Position numbers and translations under genes: made by a program. A stretch of DNA of 64,000 nt from positions 1 to 64,000 of the forward strand of contig JBGVIT010000059.1 in NCBI GenBank assembly GCA_045128915.1, read 5' to 3'. Shown here in pieces: positions 57,890-64,000 of the stretch. The DNA is from RGIG9115 sp045128915. Its GTDB lineage: Bacteria > Bacillota > Clostridia > UBA1381. The notes beneath the pieces were generated by a model that had not been told where the DNA came from, made no database searches, and worked only from the letters and a program-made list of their open reading frames with translations. How positions within the stretch are numbered: the first letter of the stretch is position 1; each line of letters opens with the position of its first letter.

Positions 57890-59068
57890 ATGAAAATAAA
57901 ACACAAAACGGCTAAGTGGATAATAGGCGTTCTTATTACGGCAATTATAGTGGTGTGCCTTATATTTGCTGTACCGGGTATATTGAAGCTTGCTGCGTAT
58001 CTTATAAGATTGTTTTTGCCGTTTGTGCTTGCGTATTTATTTGCATTGCTTGTAGATCCGCTTGTAAGGCGGCTTGAAAGAAGCTTAAAGCTTCCCCGAA
58101 AGACTGCGGCACTTCTGGTAATTGTTCTTTTAATCGGAGTTGTGGGCGGCGCGGCTTCGTGGATCGTTTATAAAATAGTAAATGAAGCAAGAAACGTCTA
58201 TGAGCATATACCGCAGATTTACGAAAGTATAGTAGCTGAAATAGATATAGTCAAAAGCAGATTAAGCGGCATTTATGAAATATTGCCTGCCAATGTACAG
58301 CTTGCGCTGACAGAGCTTGCAGACCAGATTTCAGACGGTGCGGCAGGATTAATAAACGATAAATCCGTGCCAATAGTTGTAGGTGCAGGCAGCTTTGCAA
58401 AGGCCTTGCCGAAAATGCTCGTTTCCATAATTGTATTTTTGCTTTCGTCATTTTTTATAGTATGTGATTTTGAGAGAGTAAAGAGCTTTGTGAAAAGACT
58501 TTTCTGCATCAAAAATGCAAGAAAGCTTTCTGATGTAAGCAAGGAAATCAAAACATATCTTGGGGCGTATATAAAGGCGCAGGGAAGTATAATGCTGGTT
58601 GCATTTTGCATACTGTTTCTTGGATTCAGCATTTTGGATGTTCAGTATGCTTTGATAATCGCTATGGGAACAGCAATACTTGACGCGCTGCCGTTTTTCG
58701 GAAGCGGAGCGGTGCTGTGGCCCTGGGCGGTAATCAGCTTTATAACCGGCGATATTAAAATGGCTTTGGGTTCTATAATCATATATGTTGTTATACAGGT
58801 TACAAGACAGCTTATAGAGCCTAAAATAGTAAGTAAAAACATAGGCGTAAGCCCGATTTTAACGCTTATGTCAATGTATCTGGGATTCAGGATATTCAGT
58901 ATAGGCGGTATGATTTTCGGGCCGCTTGTAATGATGTTGATTATAAGCCTTTACAGAGCAAAGGTTTTTGAAACGCCTGCTGCATTTGTGAAATCGGGAA
59001 TCGGCTACACAAAAAAACAGTTTGAATATCTGAAACATAAGTTTATAAATTTTTGGGAGAGTGAATAA
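57890..59068 (+). CDS. AI-2E/YtvI-family permease
   Basis: A 392-residue protein with about seven or eight membrane helices: a helical pair at 11-58, one at about 72-92, then a cluster from about 180 to 370. The C-terminal QLIEPKIVSKNIGVSPILTL segment is the family hallmark. Members move varied substrates; in spore formers YtvI is linked to sporulation. Substrate unknown. It begins 5 nt after apgM. Confidence 0.88.
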   Translation: MKIKHKTAKWIIGVLITAIIVVCLIFAVPGILKLAAYLIRLFLPFVLAYLFALLVDPLVRRLERSLKLPRKTAALLVIVLLIGVVGGAASWIVYKIVNEARNVYEHIPQIYESIVAEIDIVKSRLSGIYEILPANVQLALTELADQISDGAAGLINDKSVPIVVGAGSFAKALPKMLVSIIVFLLSSFFIVCDFERVKSFVKRLFCIKNARKLSDVSKEIKTYLGAYIKAQGSIMLVAFCILFLGFSILDVQYALIIAMGTAILDALPFFGSGAVLWPWAVISFITGDIKMALGSIIIYVVIQVTRQLIEPKIVSKNIGVSPILTLMSMYLGFRIFSIGGMIFGPLVMMLIISLYRAKVFETPAAFVKSGIGYTKKQFEYLKHKFINFWESE

Positions 59069-59069
59069 A

Positions 59070-60995
59070 GTGGACAAGTATTATATTACAACCGCTATTG
59101 CATATACATCAAGAAAGCCTCATATAGGAAATACCTATGAGATTATTCTTACAGATGCCATAGCAAGATTTAACAGATATATAGGAAAGGATGTTTTCTT
59201 CCTTACGGGAACAGATGAGCATGGTCAGAAAATTCAGGAAATTGCGGAGCAGGCAGGCATAACTCCTAAAGAGCATGTGGACAATATTGCTCAGCAAATC
59301 AAGGATATAGCAGACATGCTGAATATCAGCTATGACAAGTTCATCCGCACAACAGATGACTATCATGAAGAAGCAGTAAGTAAGATTTTCAAAAAGCTCT
59401 ATGATCAGGGAGATATTTATAAGGGCGAGTATGAAGGGCTTTACTGTACACCTTGTGAATCTTTCTGGACCGAAACACAGCTTGTTGACGGAAAATGCCC
59501 CGATTGCGGCAGAGAAGTGAAGAAAACCAAGGAAGAAGCATACTTCTTCAGAATGAGCAAATATCAGGACAGACTTATTAAGTACATTGAGGATAACCCT
59601 GAATTCATACAGCCGGAATCACGCAAAAAAGAAATGGTAAACAACTTCCTTAAAGCAGGACTTCAGGATTTGTGTGTTTCAAGAAGCAGTTTCACATGGG
59701 GTGTGCCGGTGGAATTTGATCCCGGTCATGTTATATATGTGTGGATCGATGCGCTTTCAAACTACATTACTGCTCTGGGCTATACTCCTGACAGTCAGGG
59801 AGAATTGTATAAAAAATATTGGCCTGCTGATGTTCATATTATCGGTAAGGATATTTTAAGATTCCACACAATCTATTGGCCAATAATGCTTATGGCACTT
59901 GGCGAGCCGCTTCCTAAGCAGGTGTTTGGCCATCCCTGGATGCTTGTGGGTGAGGAAAAAATGAGTAAGTCAAGAGGCAATGTAATATATGCTGAGGACT
60001 TGGTACGTCATTTCGGTGTTGATGCTGTAAGATATTATTCACTTCATGAAATGCCCTTTGCTCAGGACGGAACAATTACTTATGACGTATTTATAACAAG
60101 ATTTAATTCAGAGCTTGCAAATACTCTTGGAAATCTTGTAACAAGAACTGTTTCTATGGTCAATAAGTATTTCGGCGGAGTCCTTCCTTCAAACGACACA
60201 GCCGGAGAATTTGACGATGACCTTAAAAATACAGCTTCACTTTGTATAAAGGCAGCTTGCGAAAAAATGAAAACTCTCCATGTGGCAGACAGTATGGATG
60301 AAATATGGAAGCTTGCAAGCCGTGCGAACAAGTATATAGACGAAACTACTCCATGGCTTCTTGCCAAGGATGAAGCTCTTTTGCCGCGTCTTTCCACAGT
60401 TCTTTATAACCTGCTTGAAACCATAAGAATTATAGCATCCCTGCTTTCATCATTTATGCCGTCAACTGCTGAGGCAATCTGTGCCCAGATAAACGACACA
60501 AATATTTCTTTTGAAAGCATCCAAAGCTTTGGTGCATATAAGACCGGAACAAAGGTTTCAGATGCGCAGATTTTGTTCCAGAGAATAGATATGGATGCAA
60601 AGCTTAAGGAAATCGAAGAAGAATACGCTGCAAACTCAGAAGAAAAGACTGTTGAAATAGCACCGTATAAGGATTATATTGAATTTGATGATTTTGAAAA
60701 GCTTGATATACGTGTGGGAAAAGTGCTTGAATGTGAGCCGGTTCCCAAATCAGAAAAGCTTTTGAGATTCTTGCTTGAGGTAGGTCCTGACAAACGTCAG
60801 ATTTTATCCGGTATTGCAAAGTTCCATAAGCCTGAGGAGCTTATAGGCAAGAATGTAATCTTCATTGCAAATCTTAAGCCGAGAAAAATGATGGGACTTG
60901 AGTCCTGCGGAATGATTCTTTCTGCAGAGCATAAAGATGCATTAACTGTTCTTACAACTCTCAATGATGTACAAAGCGGCGCTGAAATAGTGTAA
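59070..60995 (+). CDS. metG: methionyl-tRNA synthetase
   Basis: Charges tRNA-Met (EC 6.1.1.10). It has 641 residues, with PHIG at 17-20 as the HIGH motif, a zinc knuckle with cysteines in CTPCESF and CPDCG, KMSKSRG, and a C-terminal tRNA-binding domain (about 540-641) that makes it dimeric. Two GTG codons compete; 59061 abuts GGGAGA, so 59070 with 9-nt spacing is preferred. No T-box was found upstream. Confidence 0.96.
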   Translation: MDKYYITTAIAYTSRKPHIGNTYEIILTDAIARFNRYIGKDVFFLTGTDEHGQKIQEIAEQAGITPKEHVDNIAQQIKDIADMLNISYDKFIRTTDDYHEEAVSKIFKKLYDQGDIYKGEYEGLYCTPCESFWTETQLVDGKCPDCGREVKKTKEEAYFFRMSKYQDRLIKYIEDNPEFIQPESRKKEMVNNFLKAGLQDLCVSRSSFTWGVPVEFDPGHVIYVWIDALSNYITALGYTPDSQGELYKKYWPADVHIIGKDILRFHTIYWPIMLMALGEPLPKQVFGHPWMLVGEEKMSKSRGNVIYAEDLVRHFGVDAVRYYSLHEMPFAQDGTITYDVFITRFNSELANTLGNLVTRTVSMVNKYFGGVLPSNDTAGEFDDDLKNTASLCIKAACEKMKTLHVADSMDEIWKLASRANKYIDETTPWLLAKDEALLPRLSTVLYNLLETIRIIASLLSSFMPSTAEAICAQINDTNISFESIQSFGAYKTGTKVSDAQILFQRIDMDAKLKEIEEEYAANSEEKTVEIAPYKDYIEFDDFEKLDIRVGKVLECEPVPKSEKLLRFLLEVGPDKRQILSGIAKFHKPEELIGKNVIFIANLKPRKMMGLESCGMILSAEHKDALTVLTTLNDVQSGAEIV

Positions 60996-61002
60996 CATAA
61001 TA

Positions 61003-61040
61003 AAACTGCTGTGAGCTAAATATGCTTGCAGCAGTTTTTT
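61003..61040 (+). terminator. metG terminator
   Basis: AAAACTGCTG and CAGCAGTTTTTTT around a 17-nt loop that can extend the stem. Confidence 0.87.
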
Positions 61041-61062
61041 TGCAAAAAATATAAAAAACATC

Positions 61063-61091
61063 TTGTATTTTGAAAATCTGTATGTTATAAT
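61063..61091 (+). promoter_or_regulatory. promoter of the Wzz/BY-kinase genes
   Basis: TTGTAT, 17 nt, TATAAT, about 66 nt before the TTG start of the Wzz gene. Confidence 0.65.
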
Positions 61092-61156
61092 GTAGAGTGA
61101 AGTATAATAGGTGTTCTGTGCGACATCGTTTTTATAGATAAAGGAGTGTTTTTGTT

Positions 61157-61837
61157 TTGGCAAACGAAATAAATATTATTGAACTGCTTAACGTAATGAT
61201 ACGTAAATGGTGGCTTATTGCAATCATGGTATTTGTATGCGGCGGAGGTGCATACATATATACAGATTTGTTTATAGAACCCCGATACAAGACCGATGGC
61301 TCCATATACGTAAACTGCGAAACTGAAGCCAGCCGAGTTGAAGTAGCAAGTTCAGGACGTATGGAGTCTAACGCCCGACTTGCAACAACATACATAGAGA
61401 TTTTGAAAGCACGTACATTTATGACAGAGGTAGCAAGAGACCTTAATAATAAATATACATATGCTCAGATTCAGGGTATGACTACTATTGAATCTGTGAA
61501 TGATACAGAGCTTCTTAAAATAACAGTTGAAGGTACGGTTGCTGAAGATACTTGTGCCATAGTGGAAAGTATTCTTCAAAGAGCAGGTGAGCAGCTTGTT
61601 ACCGTCGTAAAAGCCGGTTCAGTTGAAATGGTGGATGAACCGTATGTACCGGTAGTTCCATTCTCGCCCAACAAATCAAGAAATGCGGCATTAGGTGCTA
61701 TTGCAGGCGCTGTGGGCGCTATCGGAATAATATTCCTTATGAACCTTTTTGATACCCATATCAAAACAGCTGATGAAATGAAGCAAAGATACGATGAGCC
61801 TATTTTGGGCGAAATCCCGTCGTTTGTAATGGAATAA
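61157..61837 (+). CDS. Wzz/CapA-type chain-length and kinase-activator protein
   Basis: A 226-residue membrane protein with helices at about 17-37 and 178-198 flanking an outer domain; a proline-rich VVPFSPNKSRN precedes the second helix, as in Wzz proteins. In Gram-positives such proteins activate the following BY-kinase through their cytoplasmic tail. The start is TTG, 10 nt after AAGGAG. It is followed 19 nt later by the kinase, but no glycosyltransferases are in view. Confidence 0.9.
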   Translation: MANEINIIELLNVMIRKWWLIAIMVFVCGGGAYIYTDLFIEPRYKTDGSIYVNCETEASRVEVASSGRMESNARLATTYIEILKARTFMTEVARDLNNKYTYAQIQGMTTIESVNDTELLKITVEGTVAEDTCAIVESILQRAGEQLVTVVKAGSVEMVDEPYVPVVPFSPNKSRNAALGAIAGAVGAIGIIFLMNLFDTHIKTADEMKQRYDEPILGEIPSFVME

Positions 61838-61856
61838 TATAAGGAGTTCACATAAA

Positions 61857-62792
61857 ATGGCAGAGAATAAAATTTTAGAATATATAGGAAAATTTAACGA
61901 AAAAAAGCATAAGCTGAGAAAAAAGCTTGCATCAGAAACTGCGGAAAACCCGCAGTCGAGAATACTTACTGATAAAACAACTTTTGCTATTACAGAGGCG
62001 TATAAAACTGCAAGAACAAATATAATGTTTGCTCTGGCAGGAATAGACAGATGTAAAAAGATAATATTTACAAGCGCTGAGCCGGGAGAAGGTAAGACAA
62101 CAACCGTTTTGAACATTTGTATAACCTTTGCCCAGATGGATGCAAAAGTTCTTTTGATAGACTGCGACTTGAGAAAACCCAGAATTCACCGCTATCTCGG
62201 CATAGAAAAGAATGAAGGTCTTTCCGATGTTCTTGCGGGTATGATAACAGCAGAGCAGGCAATAAAGCATAATGATGAATATAATATTGACTGTATAACA
62301 GCAGGTCAGATTCCTCCGAACCCCGTAGAGCTTCTTTCATCAGATGCAATGGATGAGCTGTTTGAAAAGCTTTCTGAATATTATGATTATATCTTTATAG
62401 ATTCACCGCCTGTAACGGTTGTAACAGATGCGGCATCAATGGCTAAAAAGGTTGACGGATATATAATTCTTGTAAGACATAATTACTCAATTCATGAGCT
62501 TCTTGAAAAGACAAGACAGTCATTGAACTTTGCAGAAGCAAAAATTCTTGGCTACATCATAAATGATATCAAGGCAATGCCCGGTATCGGATATTCTAAG
62601 TATGGTGCATACGGAACGAGATATAAGTACCGTTACCGCTATCGTTATGGCTATAAATATGGATACAAGTACGGATATAATTACGGCTATGGTTATGGCT
62701 ATCAGTACGCAGACAGACGTGACAACAGATATTCTGACGAATACGTTTATGGCGATGATGTTGAAACAGACGATTTAAAACCTGTAAAATAA
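61857..62792 (+). CDS. bacterial tyrosine kinase with extreme tyrosine-rich tail
   Basis: A 311-residue CpsD/CapB-type BY-kinase. Walker A SAEPGEGKTTT (73-83), Walker A' LLIDCDLRKP (99-108) and Walker B IFIDSPP (179-185) are intact. The C-terminal tail (246-298) holds 21 tyrosines in 53 residues, with Tyr at every second position from 256 to 284, alternating with Lys, Arg, Gly, Asn or Gln. Typical tails have only a handful. Tyr codons alternate TAT and TAC irregularly, so the pattern appears kept at protein level. It autophosphorylates in trans in known relatives and likely controls polysaccharide export. Confidence 0.9.
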   Translation: MAENKILEYIGKFNEKKHKLRKKLASETAENPQSRILTDKTTFAITEAYKTARTNIMFALAGIDRCKKIIFTSAEPGEGKTTTVLNICITFAQMDAKVLLIDCDLRKPRIHRYLGIEKNEGLSDVLAGMITAEQAIKHNDEYNIDCITAGQIPPNPVELLSSDAMDELFEKLSEYYDYIFIDSPPVTVVTDAASMAKKVDGYIILVRHNYSIHELLEKTRQSLNFAEAKILGYIINDIKAMPGIGYSKYGAYGTRYKYRYRYRYGYKYGYKYGYNYGYGYGYQYADRRDNRYSDEYVYGDDVETDDLKPVK

Positions 62793-62805
62793 GGAGGATA
62801 CAAAT

Positions 62806-63237
62806 ATGTTAAAAGGAATTAACCCGATTTTATCACCTGAGCTTGTAAAAATACTCATGGAAATGGGACACGGAGACGAAATAGTAATATCTGACGGCAA
62901 CTTTCCCGGTGCGTCAGTTGCGGATAAGCTTGTAAGAGCTGACGGACATGGCTGCTGTGAGATTATAGATGCAATCCTGACACACTTCCCCTTGGATACA
63001 TACAGCGACAAGCAGGTTTTTCTAATGGAAGTTACTCCGGGCGATCCTTACGTTCCTGAAATCTGGGACGAATATAAAAGCATCGTAGCAAAGCATGACG
63101 ACAAAGCAGAGTTTGGATATATAGAACGCTTTGAATATTATGAAAGAGCAAAGAAAGCATACGCAGTTGTCCAGACCGGTGAAACAGCTTTGTACGCCAA
63201 TATCATTCTTAAAAAGGGCGTAGTAGTTCCCGAATAA
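62806..63237 (+). CDS. fucU: FucU/RbsD-family sugar mutarotase
   Basis: A 143-residue mutarotase that speeds anomer exchange of L-fucose-like sugars (EC 5.1.3.29). GHGDEIVISDGNFP at 21-34 contains the family His and Asp, and the terminal TGETALYANIILKKGVV is typical of FucU. ATG follows AAGGAGG, 13 nt after the kinase gene. The next gene is a rhamnulokinase, so its partner sugar could be rhamnose; substrate is inference. Confidence 0.88.
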   Translation: MLKGINPILSPELVKILMEMGHGDEIVISDGNFPGASVADKLVRADGHGCCEIIDAILTHFPLDTYSDKQVFLMEVTPGDPYVPEIWDEYKSIVAKHDDKAEFGYIERFEYYERAKKAYAVVQTGETALYANIILKKGVVVPE

Positions 63238-63257
63238 TCAAGAAAGGAATTTAAAAT

Positions 63258-64000
63258 ATGAAAGTTTTAGCGTTCGATTTTGGTGCTTCAAGCGGAAGAG
63301 CCATAATGGGTACTTTTGAAAATAACAAAATCACTCTTGAAGAGGTACATAGATTTGATAACGATCCCGTAATTGTAAATAATACTTTTTATTGGGATGT
63401 TTTCCGTCTGTTTTTTGAAATAAAGCAGGGTATTACAAAGGCTAAGAACATTGCCGATTATGAGAGTATAGGAATTGATACGTGGGGCGTTGACCATGGA
63501 TTTATAACTCCTGACGGAGATTTGCTTGGTAATCTCTATCACTATCGTGACCAGAGAACAGTAGGAATCCCTGAGGAGCTTGAACCAATAGTATCAAAGA
63601 AAGAGCTTTATGAGCTTACGGGAATTCAGCTTGCAGAGTTTAATACTATATTCCAGCTTTATGCTTTCAAAAAGCAGAAGCCGGAGCTTGCAAAGCTTGT
63701 GGATAAGGTGCTTTTGCTGCCTGACCTTTTCAATTACTTTCTTACAGGAAAGATGGCTGCAGAATGTTCAATAGCATCAACAACAGAGCTTTTGAATCCA
63801 TATACAAAACAGTGGCATTTAGAGCTTATGGATAAGCTTGGCCTTGACCGTAAATGGTTCCCTGAAATAGTTCCAAGCGGAACTGTAATAGGAAAGGTTA
63901 AGCCTGAGATTTGTGAAGAGCTTGATATGACCGAAAAGAATGTTGTAGCAGTGTGTGAGCATGATACAGCAAGTGCAGTTGTGGCAGTTCCTACCACCGA
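63258..64000 (+). CDS. rhaB: rhamnulokinase, cut by the window end
   Basis: The first 247 residues of an FGGY-family kinase that phosphorylates L-rhamnulose (EC 2.7.1.5). The start KVLAFDFGASSGRAIMGTF, IGIDTWGVDHGF, LYHYRDQRT and the EFNTIFQLYAF block are those of RhaB. ATG follows AGAAAGGA. About half the gene lies beyond the right edge. It completes a route with rhaA at 5170, although the two are 57 kb apart. Confidence 0.9.
   Translation, partial: MKVLAFDFGASSGRAIMGTFENNKITLEEVHRFDNDPVIVNNTFYWDVFRLFFEIKQGITKAKNIADYESIGIDTWGVDHGFITPDGDLLGNLYHYRDQRTVGIPEELEPIVSKKELYELTGIQLAEFNTIFQLYAFKKQKPELAKLVDKVLLLPDLFNYFLTGKMAAECSIASTTELLNPYTKQWHLELMDKLGLDRKWFPEIVPSGTVIGKVKPEICEELDMTEKNVVAVCEHDTASAVVAVPTT

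Overview
The window looks like a chromosomal segment of a spore-forming Firmicute of class Clostridia, probably an Oscillospirales/Ruminococcus-type gut organism. The evidence is strong AGGAGG ribosome binding sites, frequent GTG and TTG starts, dense intrinsic terminators, AGA-rich arginine codon use, sigma-G, class III fructose-1,6-bisphosphatase, zinc-type S14 and adenylate kinase, and a full S10-spc-alpha ribosomal operon in Clostridial order. I make no species call.

Layout. 1-340: the tail of an rRNA operon (5S, tRNA-Glu, a CAT-anticodon tRNA). 341-980: non-coding, holding two unusual symmetrical arrays of mini-hairpins, each directly behind an intrinsic terminator. 982-2705: a small helical protein and a beta-lactamase-fold serine hydrolase. 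2743-9477: a carbohydrate region with uronate isomerase, L-rhamnose isomerase, a six-hairpin glycosidase-like protein and two AraC regulators. 9672-25918: one long ribosomal transcription unit (S10 to L17, with secY, adk, map, a KOW protein, infA and rpoA) behind a long structured leader. 26092-30330: L19, tRNA-Gly, pgi, a P-loop protein and threonine synthase. 30345-33300: a PocR/AraC regulator facing a DMT transporter and a beta-propeller protein. 33339-36024 (minus): a small anchored protein, rsmI, a TrmN6-like methylase and a zinc-ribbon membrane protein. 36166-36494: RNase P RNA. 36509-39276: a small AT-rich accessory island (Bro-N protein, unknown protein, membrane-anchored protein) bracketed by two near-identical terminator hairpins. 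39413-48219: typA, an AEC transporter, tig-clpP-clpX, lysA and glyA. 48256-53428 (minus): fbp, a C-terminal protease, a CdaR/PucR-type regulator and sigG. 53650-60995: prfA, an anchored protein, trmL, degV, apgM, an AI-2E-type permease and metG. 61157-64000: a Wzz/BY-kinase pair whose kinase has an extreme tyrosine tail, then a fucose-mutarotase family gene and the start of rhamnulokinase.

How genes work together. Most of the window is core translation, protein quality control and central metabolism. The deoxysugar/uronate genes at both ends (rhaA, uxaC, fucU, rhaB) suggest use of rhamnose- and uronate-rich plant or pectic material, with local AraC control. The least explained parts are the hairpin arrays at 379-795, the terminator-bracketed island behind rnpB, several structured intergenic RNAs in and near the ribosomal operon, and the tyrosine tail of the BY-kinase.
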